Of a DNA stretch of 64,000 nucleotides, positions 27,311 to 41,300 are shown one piece after another. A program made the position numbers and the translations under genes. The DNA lies in contig CAJJDN010000023.1 in the NCBI GenBank assembly GCA_905182985.1, positions 1-64,000 on the forward strand, given 5' to 3'. The stretch comes from Paramecium sonneborni (lineage: Eukaryota; Ciliophora; Oligohymenophorea; Peniculida; Parameciidae). Position 1 is the first letter of the stretch. Every line of letters begins with the position of its first letter. The notes beneath the pieces were generated by a model, which saw only the letters and a program-made list of their open reading frames with translations, was not told the origin of the DNA and ran no database searches.

Positions 27311-30300
27311 ATGTGGCTAGAGAGTGTGATATTAATGAGTTAAATTTTGGCTGGCACTTTTGAAATATTAGATTTAAACCCTTAAAACTAAAGATTAAAG
27401 AGAATTATCGCCATACGAGAGAATGATTATTAATTAGACTATTGTTTTACATATGGCTTATGGTCAAAGTACAATCCCCTTGGAAAAATAAATTAAGTAG
27501 GATTGTTTGGATTATTTGATGGCTATTGCTATCATTTACATAGTGCTTTATCTTAAGAGACATAAAGTTTAAATCTTATTTATTATGATTGTTTAAACAA
27601 ATAAGAGAAAACAATTAAAAAGACAATATAATTTATTAACAATGAAGAAGAACAATTATAGTTTGATTTAATTATAGACACATTTGAATACGAAAATATA
27701 TGGTACTTTATGCAAATAGTTTAATGGCCTTAATTAAATAGATTTGAGTTAATTATCACTAAATAATAATAATTAAAAATTCATGAAATAATTTAAATTA
27801 AAAGGCCTTATAGCGACAAGAATTTGATTTTGACATTCGGAAGCAATTTAATTGTAGGTAATTCTAAAATAGCAAATATTAAAACTGGAGAAACCTTTTA
27901 GTATTTTCCAGGTTTTATTCGTATAGAAGATTATAGTGAATAAAATTTATCTCCTTAACTTGATTTTATAAGTATTGCATCTGAAAATTATAATTCATTT
28001 AAAACTTGTGTTTGTCAATAGAATGAAAATTTAAACATAAATGATCAAGTTTTATCTGATTATCAATAGAGCTTCTACATATCATAAAATTCAAATTGTG
28101 ATTCTTTCATATTATAAGGCTGGATTAAAATTATAAAAATAGTATAGGTGTCAGAAGAGTTCATATATTAATTAATTAAGATTGGTGCAAACATTGAAAA
28201 TTCAATTATAGAAGATTAAAATTTGTCTCCTTTTTAGATGTATTATTATTTATCAAAAAAAGGAGATCATATTGAAATAACAACATATAGTTATTTATTT
28301 CCAGATATTTTAATTGACTTTAAAGTTAACCCTTTTCTAATTAGAGATTAATTAACAATTACTAACAGCATCAGTCTATGGCATTTTATAAAAGCAGAAT
28401 TAAGATTTAATAAAATAAATATAGAATTAATATTTTATGATAGAGAAAACTTTGGTCAAATTACAAAATAATATGAGGTAAATTAGTTTACAAATTATTA
28501 ATTGAAGGTGTAATTTGGAAATGGTTTATAATTATATTAAAATTAAATAGAAGTTGAATTAAGATAGTTTCAATTTTATAACTGCTATTAATAACTAAAT
28601 TAATAATATTGTCATTATAGTTGTCTAACATGTGATGGTCCAACAAATGAAAATTGTTTATCTTGTTCTGAATCTTCTCAAAGGATTTACTTAAGTGAGT
28701 TTAAGGTGTGTATATGTCCATATAATACCCTAGATGAATTTGAAGTTTGTTAAACTTATATAGATTCTGGTTTAACCCTTTTAAATACAAATAAAATTCC
28801 TTAACAATGTTAATAAGGTTATTTTGAGATAGATAAAGAGTGTTATTAATGGTATAATTTTAATAATCTTTTAGTCCATCTATTGTTAAAGAGAGTATAA
28901 TTACATGTCTTGAATGCTACAGTAATCCTCTTAATTGGTAGTTTGATCTTACATGTTAGACATCCCTCATCTTATTTCCTTTAGGAAGCATATAAGATTC
29001 ATTAATTCCAATAGGTCAAGATTAATATTATTTTGATGGCACTAATCTCAATTATAGATATGATTATTATGTCTATTCATCTAGAATAAACTTAGAAAAC
29101 ATTGAGAATATGTATAAAGAGATGGAATTAATTTTATTCGGCTTTAAGCATTTTTGTTAATAACAAGAATATAGAATATCTAATTCAACGTTGTGTTACT
29201 TATGTAAAAATTAACATTGTTTAACTTGTATTACTACTTTAACTGGTTTGTAATGTCTTTAATGTGAAAATAGTTTCATCCTAATTAATGGAATTTGTAA
29301 CTCAATAAATTTTACCAAGGACGATCCTATTTGTATACCTCCTGATTATATATCATATTCAAGATAATGTAAATAATGCATTATCAAAAATTGTATCTAT
29401 TGTTTTGAATACTTAAGCTACAGTTAAAATTTTTGTTCCTTATGGCCTTTTTCTTAAATCGATTAGAATGATTTATAATATGTTAAAATAGGGTGTGCAT
29501 TATGTGAAAATAATTACATTTTTGATTTTACTATTAACTTATGCATTCTTTAAAAACCTCAATTACAAAATTGTTTACGTTCTTTTATAGATTACAATAA
29601 TATAGAACTATGTACATTATCAAATGAACAAGATTTTTCTATAGCTCCTGAAATAATTTCATGCTAGAATTATATATAAAATTGTTAATAATGCTCTTTG
29701 AATATTAAAAGCAAAATATAATGTGTAGTTTGTGAAAATGGATTTATTGTAGAAAATAATCAATGTCTTCCTAATGAAGAATTTAAATTACCAGATTATC
29801 TAATTTAAAGTTAAACAAGTAAAATTCAAAGTTTTATGCTCTAATTTATTCCGATATTAAATATATATCAATATAAGAATTATTTATTACCGAAAGAAAA
29901 TTAGTTTGAATATTGTGGCTCTGATTGTATAGATTGTGATAGGCATTCATTTTATAATTGTAATAAATGTCCATTAAATTATTTTAAAAAATAAATAAAA
30001 GCTGAGAGTGGTCGAAATTGCTCAGATTGTCCTTAATTATGTTAAGTCTGCATTTCTCGATCTGATTTAGAAATTAAAGTACTTAAATAAATAATTTTAG
30101 GCTGTTTAACCAAAATTTTTAATCACTTAAGATAATGAAATTTTTACAAAGAAATGTATTAAACCTTATATAGATTCTGCAATTTATTTCGATTCATATA
30201 ATTAGATATCTAAATATTGTTTTAATAAGTAATGTAATGATTCTTTTGCATTCAGATTTTCATATCAATCATGTGATTTTTCAAGATTTAATCGAAACTA

Positions 30301-33300
30301 TGAACAAAAAATCAACACATAATATTGCAATTCGGTTGGAATTTAATCTATTGATTTCTACTTTACTTTAGAAATTCAGTCAGATGAATGCTAATTATTT
30401 TTTCCATTAATATTTAAAACTCAACTTAAATAAAAAATTTTTACTTTAAGAAAAATTCTTTTCAAAATGTAATCTTAAAAATAAATTTTAATTCAACCTG
30501 TTTTATAAACTTAATTTATTAACTTTGATGAAGTTGAACTTAATAATTTAGATTTTTCAACAAAAGAAAATCACTATTTTATTCTAGATAATAATTTGAA
30601 TTCAATAAATCTAACATTAATAAACATAACTTTTGATTTTAGTTTATTTAATAATCTTAGTTCATTATTTTAATCTGCAAATTTTGATATAATTAATCTT
30701 ACTAATATCACAATTTCAAATTCTATTTTAAACAATGCTTCAATTTTTAAACTAGAATAATAGATTTAAAATGGATCTGTTAATATTAATAGTTTAATTA
30801 TATTAAATTGTACCTTTAATAATTCAACTTTATTTTATATCTCTAATATTTAAACTAAAATAATTATTTAAAATTTTAGAATGGAAAATTGTCAATTATT
30901 TCATTCATAGATTTTTCATTTAGCAACTTAGATATTTAGTTCAATTTTGCTTAGTGTAACTGAATTGTCAGTGTAAAATAATCATATACAAAATTCTATG
31001 TTTATTAATTGCACTAATTTTATAGAATTAAGGCTAATTCATTTTAAGTTTTAATACAATAATCTTTCCAATTCAATAATAATAGGTGTTCATTTTAAAT
31101 TTGAATTAAATTAAATTTTAATCAAATAAAACTTATTTCTTTCTTCATAATTTTTTGTTCTAGTTTAGAAATTATCTGTTGAAAAAGTAAATTGTTTATT
31201 AAATAACATAAAAATAATTGAAAATAAATTTTAAACATCCAACTTAATTATGATATACTCAACATTGGCAAGCAATGATCTTTTTCTCTATGTAGAAAAT
31301 ACATATATAAATCGTAATTCTAAATTAACTAGTCAAAGTGGATTTGAAAGCTTATTTCATTTAAATTGCCATTAATTATTTTTTAAGATGATAATTGTAA
31401 ATAATAGCAACCTTATAATTTTATTTTTAACTGAAAATTAATACATATAAATTGAAAATCTAAAATATTCTGATTCATAAAATGATTATAAGATACCTTT
31501 ACCTTTTACATTTTCTGAATAAAATTTAAATCAAACAAATAAACTAATTGTTATTAAAGGTATAAATTTCATATCAATTTATGATTTGAAGGTTGAAAAT
31601 TACACAAGTTTTGATGAATCATTAATCGATATAAGTTAAAGCTGTTAATTGAAGGAAAATAAAATTGGATAAATCCATCTTCAAAATATTACATTTAAAA
31701 ATAATATTTTAATATAAATACATTAAATTTATAGATTGTCTCTATTGAGTTTGGAATCTGATTAATTAATATAAGTTTTTATTTAGAACATTACTTTTAT
31801 TTAGAATATTTTTCATTCTTACGCAAATTTTGAATTAAGAACTTCAGGTAGTTTGCTATTTATTTTTTCTTCTTTAAGTTCTATAGAGATTTATAATTTT
31901 TTGAGCTATTATAATGTTTTAACTAATTCGTCTAGTGCTTTTGTTACAATATGTTCAGATCAACTAAAATTTAATAATTACACAATTCAATATCAAAATT
32001 ACCTAAGTTAACAATAATGGGATAAATATTATGATATTAAATGGATGGAAAATCAAAATTATGAAAATTTTAACAATGTCATTTTTTCAAATTTAAATAT
32101 AAGCAATATGGGTGGAGCAGGGAAATTACAAGCTTCAGTTATTTACTGCCTTAATTGCTTTTTTGAATATATATTGTCTTAAAAAAGTTTCGCGTTTGAT
32201 ATTACAACTACTGGGTAAGGTAATATCAGTTTAGTAAATTTGACTGTTAAAAATGCAGAAAATAATTTGGAGTCAAGAGAAAATAATTAAGGATGTATAA
32301 ATATTAATTCAGTTAATAGTTAATTGAATTTAATGATAAACAACGCCAAGTTTGTAAATATATAAAATAGAATGGCAACTTCAATTTTAACAATATCTCC
32401 TTCACAAATTTCTAACTATTTAATTTTAAAGAATGTTAAAATTGAGAATTGTTTTTCTTTGCTAAATCCGATTATGAAAATCTAATTCTCATAATTAATA
32501 GCAAATAAAAATTTTGTTAACCTGAAAAATTTAAACATTATTTAAAATTTTGAAATGTGGAACTTCTATTTTTCTAAGATTAAGACTTTATCAAATCAGG
32601 AATTAAATGAGATTGTTAATGAAAATAATGCATTAATTTCAATTGAAAGTGGAAATGTATCATTAACAGGAATATTAATAGAAGGAACTTATATTTCCCC
32701 TATAATGAAATTTTAAAATGTTATTCTACTTTCAGTAGTATAGCTAAGAATGGAGAATGTTATTTTATTGTATTAGTTAACACTTATAGATGTTTCACAA
32801 TTAGTAAAGATAAAATCAATAATAAAATTTTAATAGATAGAGATTAAGAACCTTTCTGTTTATGAAATTTTAATTTAACCTAATAAGAATTAAGATCAAA
32901 AATATGATTTTAATTAACAAAAACCAATTGAAAAGTCATTTTTACTAGATTATTTTAAAGAAAATGTTTTGTTGTTACAATCACTTTATTAGGATTATAT
33001 TTCTATTTTCCATATCAAAAGCTTTTCAAATTAAAATTCTTTTTATTTTAATTCAATTAAATTAATAAATAACAATTGTTAACAGTGCTAGAATGGAATG
33101 ATGTTTTTCTAGATAGATGAGTTAAAATAAATAAAAATTTCAAACTTAAATTGTATTTTTAACAAAATTAAAACATTTGGTTGTCTTTATTTTGTTAGAA
33201 AAAAATACAATTAATCTAAAATCATTATCTATAATTCTAATTTTTTATTTAATACAGGTACCTAAGGTATAGCAATTAGCTGTGTAAACACTTATTTAAA

Positions 33301-35911
33301 AATGTTTTCAGGTAATATAGTTTATAATTCTGCTTCTGGAGTTGGAGGTGGTATTTATTTTGAGAGTAACTAAGGTAATTTTATTTTTAATAGATCAATT
33401 ATTATTTTTAATAAAGCAAAGAGAGGAGGAGGTATTTATTTTTAAGGAAGAAGCTCATTAAATTTGAATAATTTTATCAATTCTTTATTATTATTTAATA
33501 AAGCTATAGAATAAGGTAATAATCTTATAGAAATACCAGCTCATTTGGCTCTCTAAATAAATTCTCAGGATATACCTTCATCTTCTCAAAAAATTAATTA
33601 AATTTAAACCAACCAAATGAAATTATAACCTTATAAAATAATTGAATAAGGATAGGTCCGTGAATTTAATGATTTAATAATACCAAGCAATCAAATAATT
33701 AAAAATTTTGAGATTTTCGATTTAAAATAATCTAGATATAAATTATTCATTGAAAACATTCATTTATATTATAAAAATAGTAGAAATGAAATATTGTAAA
33801 ATATCTTTAATTCAACTTGTTAAGTAAATTAAACAATATTCACAAAAAGTCTATCCTAAATTGAAAATTAAAAAAAAAACCAAATTTTTTAATTTGGTAA
33901 TGAAAAAAATTATTTTGATGTATCTGCTTTAGAATTTACTTTAGATCCATTTGAATAAAATTATGAATATTTATAAATTTCAATATTTTGTAAATTTATT
34001 GAATAAGAAAATGGTCTAATGTATAAAATAAATGTAAAAAGCATACAATGCTAATTAGGAGAGTTTTATATTAATGAAGGATGTCAAATATGCCAATCAA
34101 ATCAAGGATTTTATTCTGTTACTTATAATACGACAAAATGTTCAATTTTTGATAAGACAAAGTTTTCAAATATTACAGCAAATATGATAGAATTGCTTCC
34201 TGGATATTGGAGACCAGATAATTTATCAGATTTTACAGAAAAATGTTTTAAAAATTAAGCTTTTTGCTAAGGAGGATGGTTTGTAGGATAAAATCTTTGC
34301 ATTCCTGGGCATATCGGAGCATTATGTGAAGAATGTGATATTCATAATATTAGAGGATTTGGTAATTATTTTAAGAATTAATGGGATTAATATTGTTATT
34401 ATTGTTAAGATACATGGAATGATTTATTGTCTCTTATCCTTATTATTTTTTGGTAATTAAACTATCTTATTCTAGGGCTTTTTTATCAATTGGATTATCT
34501 CTAAAAAGTTTTAATAAATCGAATATCTTATTTGCCTAACTAAAATTGGTGAGAAGATATAATAAAATCTTATTTAAATTAAATTAAGGTAAAAATATGA
34601 TTAATTTTAGACCATGAAGGCATTCTTATTAAATTAATGATAAATTATTTATGGATTTTTTCAGTGATATTTACATTTAATATCAGCTTTTCTTTCTCAT
34701 TTTAATTTATTGAGCAAACCAGTAATAGTTCTTATTCTTTAGCAAGTTAATTAGATTGTCAATTATAAAAAATAAGTAAAATTCCCATAATTTATTTAAA
34801 ACTCTTTACTTTGATAACTTTTATTGTATCATAATTTAATATTATATTTATGGCATCATATTGGTATTCAAAAAGGATGAAATATAAATATGATCTCAGT
34901 ATACTGACAAATACATTACTTTATTTGTATATTGTAAATTATGCAGGTTTGATGAAAATGTATATATATTTATTTATTTTTAGGTTATCATCTATAGTTT
35001 CAGTTAGAGAAATATCTAATATTCTTTACATTTAGGGTGATGTCACATTATTATTTGGAAATTAAAGTCATAAATTTTGGATTTACTATTTTATTTTACC
35101 AGGATTAATATTTTTTGGATGTGTAATTCCTATAATTATATTCTTGTTTTTGTTAGTAAATAGAAATAATATTGATTAAATTAAACTTAGAAAACATATA
35201 TGCTTTTTGCTAAATGAATACGAGAATTAATCTTACTTTTGGGAATAAATCAAATAATTAAAAAAAGCTTTAATAATTTTAATTTTGACACATTTTGAAA
35301 CTTAAATTTTATTTAAAGCTTCTTTATTAGGGTTGTGTTTGTTGATTTATTAAATATTAGCAGCTTATTAAAAACCATTTGTTACCAATAAATTTAATTC
35401 TTTAGATTTAGAAGCCGGATAAATTTGCTCCATTTCAATTTTTTTGGCTGCGATTAAATACCTATGCGAACAATAAAATAAGATTGAAGCTTAAATTGTT
35501 ATTTAAATTTTAATAATTGCTTTATTTATGAAGCTGTGCTTTCCTTTTGTAGAAAACATCTTTCGAATTTACAACAAGAAATATAAAAAACTATTTTTAA
35601 CTGTTTTATTGAATTTTTTTTAATTTTTTGGTTCAAATTTCATTTTAACAATGTATTTAAATAAGACTTTAAAATAATAAAAAGAAAAAGAATAAAGATT
35701 ATAAAATAACTTTATAAAATTAAGAGACTATTTAATAAATTTTACTAAAATTTAATAAAGAAATACAAAGTATATGTATTATTAACAATTGTTTAGATAA
35801 ATAATCTTCCAGAATAGTTTAGATAGAATTTAAACAATTAGATCAAATAGATCTAATTTTGAAAAAATCTATTTTTTAGGAACAGGGGAAGAGAATAATC
35901 ATATAATTTGA
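27311..35911 (+). CDS. Giant cysteine-rich multi-pass surface protein (paralogue C)
   Basis: About 2,800 residues, start MWLESVILMSQILA (signal-like). The GLWSKYNPLG motif follows, then an N-terminal domain, a cysteine-rich region (about 28610-30080; motifs such as SCLTCDG), a long N/I/S-rich beta-helix-like region with GGGI repeats (33340-33440), the YWRP...CQGGW...GALCEECD module (34200-34350), and a multi-pass membrane region with a FWEQIK motif, ending at TGA 35909-35911. Introns of 22-24 nt at about 28850, 30081, 34452, 34589-34610 and 34960-34983 restore the frame; the last two coincide with introns in paralogue A. It lies in the same orientation as paralogue B, 1.3 kb downstream, so B and C form a tandem pair, though C is closer to A. 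Confidence 0.85.
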
Positions 35912-36460
35912 CTTAAAATTTTTATTTATATAATTAAGATTATAAATAAATTTTGCTTTTTATTTTACGAAAAAAAATAAATATTCCATTTTAAGCTAAA
36001 GTTTAATTTAATAATCATTTTACCATTAAAAAATCACAAAATGCAACTTCAGGGTCAAAATTCTTTTTCAAACATATTTTTTAAATTAATAAATATACAA
36101 ATTTTAAAATTTAGTTCATAAAAGAGAGAGCCTCTAATGATTACAAAAATTGCTTAGAGTATTCAATTTATTTGATTTTATAATTTAGAATATTCTTTTT
36201 GAATTATTATCTTTATCTCTTATTCTCCAAAACCTCAACTCAATAATTTAATATTTGATTTTTAATTAATATAGATTTTTTTTGTGTTAAAATTTTCCTT
36301 TTTTAAATATTGCATTATGAAATGAATAATTTAAAGTTTAAAAATTGATGAGAAGGAAAAATGATAAAGTTTGATGATTGAATATCAATTAATATTGAAT
36401 AGAAATTAAATTTGGATTTATGTAAAATAAATTATAAAATAGAAAATATTGGGTCATATT
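35912..36460. other. Intergenic, AT-rich
   Basis: The 3' flank of paralogue C. No gene or RNA is recognised. Confidence 0.6.
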
Positions 36461-37411
36461 ACTTCCAAACTCAAAGAAATTATATGTAAAGCAAAAGAAC
36501 ATAATAAATTATACAATTTAATATGATGAATAAAATTTTATTAATTAGATAAATTATTTATCAATCATTTTGGTAATTCATTTCAATTCTAGAAGACTAA
36601 AATTCTTTAGATTTGGTAATTTAAATTTATCACTGAAAAATTTATTATGATTTTTTCTGTATAAATTATTCATAATAACTAATAATTCATGTGATTACCT
36701 ATTATATGCAATCATCCACATATCACATTTATTACATTAATAAACATTCCAATCAGTAGTTGATTAATTATTCACTAAATTATGATTAGATCCCATAGAG
36801 GATAATAATATTTAAATTTTGCTTTCTTATCTAATAGATCCTTTATTAAAAGGGCCAATAAGAAATGCTTCTAAATCAATTTATCCCCATTTGATGAATT
36901 CCCAAGATATTTTATATCGTTTCTAAACAATAAGATATAAATTACTCTCAAAAACTTTAAATAATGAGAACATCCTTTAGTCATTCCTGCTCCTCCATTA
37001 CAAAGCATATTGCCATGACAATGACATTATAAGATTTTCGTTCTCTTTTCATCATTAAAATCTCTTTTAAGAATAAATGTTACACAACCACAAATACATT
37101 GTAATCTTGGATAAGTAAATAAATGTTAAGTTAATTGATTAGAATAAATGGATAATATATTTAAAATAGGTAAATTTGAAATATTAAAGAACAATAATTA
37201 ATTATTAAAGATGTTATGCACTTCATAAGCATTGATTCTAAAAAAATAACTAAGAGTTAAAAGCAATGCTTATCTTAAATAAGATGAATGATTTTCTACT
37301 ATTAAAAGCTTACCTTTATGTAAAAGAATTTATCTAAGATAATCTAACATATGAGGAACAAGTTAAGCAGCCTTTACATAATTAGGTAATTATGCAATAT
37401 TTTCTAATGAG
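36461..37411. repeat. First of two identical 951-bp copies (assembly overlap)
   Basis: This block is repeated at 37413-38363, separated by a single N. Where I compared them the copies are identical, including non-coding ends. The kinase gene reads through the right copy without a break; the left copy is cut at the N. This is the signature of two contigs whose overlapping ends were placed side by side rather than merged. Confidence 0.9.
36578..37411 (-). pseudogene. Duplicated 3' fragment of the kinase-pseudophosphatase gene (assembly artefact)
   Basis: It carries the last part of the gene annotated at 37530-42019: the end of the phosphatase-like domain, the Cys/His-rich tail and the same TGA (36578-36580). 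It has no upstream part because the block stops at the N. It should not be counted as a separate gene. Confidence 0.85.
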
Positions 37412-37412
37412 N
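37412..37412. other. Assembly gap (single N)
   Basis: The only ambiguous base in the window. It lies exactly between the two 951-bp copies. Confidence 0.95.
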
Positions 37413-38363
37413 ACTTCCAAACTCAAAGAAATTATATGTAAAGCAAAAGAACATAATAAATTATACAATTTAATATGATGAATAAAATTTTATTAATTAG
37501 ATAAATTATTTATCAATCATTTTGGTAATTCATTTCAATTCTAGAAGACTAAAATTCTTTAGATTTGGTAATTTAAATTTATCACTGAAAAATTTATTAT
37601 GATTTTTTCTGTATAAATTATTCATAATAACTAATAATTCATGTGATTACCTATTATATGCAATCATCCACATATCACATTTATTACATTAATAAACATT
37701 CCAATCAGTAGTTGATTAATTATTCACTAAATTATGATTAGATCCCATAGAGGATAATAATATTTAAATTTTGCTTTCTTATCTAATAGATCCTTTATTA
37801 AAAGGGCCAATAAGAAATGCTTCTAAATCAATTTATCCCCATTTGATGAATTCCCAAGATATTTTATATCGTTTCTAAACAATAAGATATAAATTACTCT
37901 CAAAAACTTTAAATAATGAGAACATCCTTTAGTCATTCCTGCTCCTCCATTACAAAGCATATTGCCATGACAATGACATTATAAGATTTTCGTTCTCTTT
38001 TCATCATTAAAATCTCTTTTAAGAATAAATGTTACACAACCACAAATACATTGTAATCTTGGATAAGTAAATAAATGTTAAGTTAATTGATTAGAATAAA
38101 TGGATAATATATTTAAAATAGGTAAATTTGAAATATTAAAGAACAATAATTAATTATTAAAGATGTTATGCACTTCATAAGCATTGATTCTAAAAAAATA
38201 ACTAAGAGTTAAAAGCAATGCTTATCTTAAATAAGATGAATGATTTTCTACTATTAAAAGCTTACCTTTATGTAAAAGAATTTATCTAAGATAATCTAAC
38301 ATATGAGGAACAAGTTAAGCAGCCTTTACATAATTAGGTAATTATGCAATATTTTCTAATGAG
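37413..38363. repeat. Second of two identical 951-bp copies
   Basis: Same sequence as 36461-37411. This copy is continuous with the upstream coding sequence of the kinase gene. Confidence 0.9.
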
Positions 38364-41300
38364 AAGATTATGTATTAAAATTAGTAGAGATCAGAAGCTT
38401 TTAATTATTATGAATCTGAAATTACATTAGTAATTCCCATCTCAATTAATCTATATAAGTATCAATATCTTACTTTTCTTAATTTAATTTAAAATAGTTT
38501 TAGTCACAAATAAAGAGCTCTTGAGTAACTTTGAAGAAGGATAAATGAATTGGTTAAGTTTATTCAAATGCAACTTTTTTATCATTATAATAAACTAGTT
38601 TATGATAATCTTCAAGTAGTAGATCAAATGATTTTGTATTAAGTAAAGTTTATTAAGTAATTTTTTATTCATTATTAGTTACTAATAATGCATGAACATG
38701 TTCAAATCGTTTTTAAACACTTTCAATATTTGGTCTGTGTTTTTAATCTCGAACTAAGACATATTTCAAGAAATCTATTATATAAAAGTTATTTCCTAAT
38801 AACTAATATAATAGATTTAAAATACCTATTATTTGTCTTCCGAAATCAATTGTTCAGTAGGTTAAGTTACTTATAAATAAAATTAAACCCATTCTTTTTT
38901 ATAGAATAATAATTCTCCTGTCAAAATTTCAAATAATAAACAACCAAGAGACCAAACATCAGAGGATCTAGTTGTTCCTACTTTCTTTCGTCTATCATAT
39001 GTATCTTATTCTTTTTTTGAATTAATAGTTAAAGTTAGCATTTCAGGAGATTTTATATATTCTGTACCTCTATTTCTAACACAATATTCATCTTCTTCAT
39101 TAATAAATATGCTAGATTCTCCAAAATCTGTTAGAACAACATGCATATCATCTAATAAAATATTATCTGCTTTAATATCATAATGTGTGATATTGTGATG
39201 GTGTAACATTTATACTGCCTATAAAACTTACTTATATAAACTTAAATAGACTCCAAGATTTTCCTAAAGAGATCCTTTTTATTATTATCTCCATTCTTTC
39301 AATGAATAAGGGTATTTTTTCATTACAATTATATAATCACTTGAAGTTACTCCATAATCATAGAGTGTAGCAACTTGAGGATTTAATCTAAAATTTTCCA
39401 TACATGCTATTTCTGTAAATAAACCATATAGCACACATCTCTTAAATTAATTATTAACAATAATTACTTCATATATACTTTTTGGAACTCCCATTTATTT
39501 AATTGCCACATACTCTGGCTCTTTTAAATTAGTTTTACATTGATAAATTACTCCATAGGCACCAGATGCTATTTTCTACCAATCTGTATATTGTGTCTTA
39601 TCAAACAGTTAAATACATAATAACTTTAATAATCTTATTATCTTAATATTTGTGATTTTTTATAAAACTAATTTAATTACATTCTAATTTTAAGAATTAT
39701 TTAAGTGATGATGCAACAAAAATAGAATATTGGGTTTCCCATTTATGATTGGATGTTAAGAACAATATAAATCATCTAATATTCCTCTTATTGGTTTTAT
39801 TAATAAACAAATTAATAAAGATAAACAATTAGCATGCAACTCTTCATCTGAATATATTTTTCTTAACTTTCTCTCACTTAAATAAAATAAATCATCTTTT
39901 GCTTAATTACAAATATTTAGTTTAAGTTATTACTACTATTACTATGGCTGTAATTCTTTCTCCTGTTAACAATTTGGTAAATTTAGTTTTGGAACTGGTT
40001 ATTTCTTATCACTACTATTTAGGTTTATATTTTTTTGTAATAGCATTCTTCTTTAACTTTCTGATAATTAAGCTTGAATACATATTTCTGATTTAAATGG
40101 CATTGAATTACCTCTTTTATGATTTTATTAAACCTCGTCAGGTTAAACTTTTTGTAATACAGTTAAATTCTACTGTTGTTTTGATGATGTATTAAATTAT
40201 GGACTATGGCTATAGGATTAACTTGAAAAATTATCTGTTTTCAATTTCCCTTCTAAATCCAAAGTTGGAACCAAAACCTTTTTTAATAAAATTTAACTAT
40301 TTTTTTTAGTTTACTTTTGATTTTCTTCTTGTATTTATTCTAATTACTATTTATGCACAGATTATAAATTTAATTTTACATTAGGTCTATCACTTAATTT
40401 GGAACTTAATCTCTCATTATTACTGGATGAATCTATTTAACTATTTTACTATTTAATTAAAAAAATCAATATTAATTTACTTCTTATTGTTGCATTAAAG
40501 ATTAATGATTTATGGGCTTCTCTCTAATTTATGTGATGTCAAATTCTAAATCGATTTCTTAAGTTAGAAACTCAACTATTCTATATTGATAGAACTTTCT
40601 TGAAATATCTTCACTTCTATTTTAGGCTATGCATAACAAACACTTGATATATAAATTCATAAATATTTAACTAAATTATTTTGACTATTTTTCATCTTAT
40701 TTAGAGCTTAATTCCTACTTTTGATTGAACTCTTAGATTTTCATATTTATTTCCTTCAGATCATTCAAATTACTTTAGGAATACAATTTTATAAAATTTA
40801 CATAGCAATATCTGATCATAACATTTGATAATTCTTCATTTGGATATTAAAAAGATATTCCAATAACTTCAAAAGCTTTTTTATAAACATGAACTCTCTT
40901 CACTTATGGTTTTTGTAATAAATAAGTATGATGTTCTATAAATTTTTGAAGTATTTTTAAAAATTAATTTAAAAATCCTTAAAATATTCTCACTTATTAT
41001 TTATATTCTTTATCATGTTTTTAAAATAATATAAGTATAGATTCATAGAATAATAATATTCTCATAGCATGTAATTCAAAATTTTCTTCTTTATTTTAAT
41101 TCAGTTCTTAAAATATATAACTACTAAAATTCTTGATCATTTCTAAGAAAATTTCATTCACAAATACATTAAGTAAAAATTTAATGGAGGAATCATTTAT
41201 AGCTCTTAAAAATAATCTTGATATAATGCTAATATAAGTGGAAATAATTTAAGGATATTTTTTAATGAATGGCTTCTATGGTTTAAATTTTAAATTTGAA

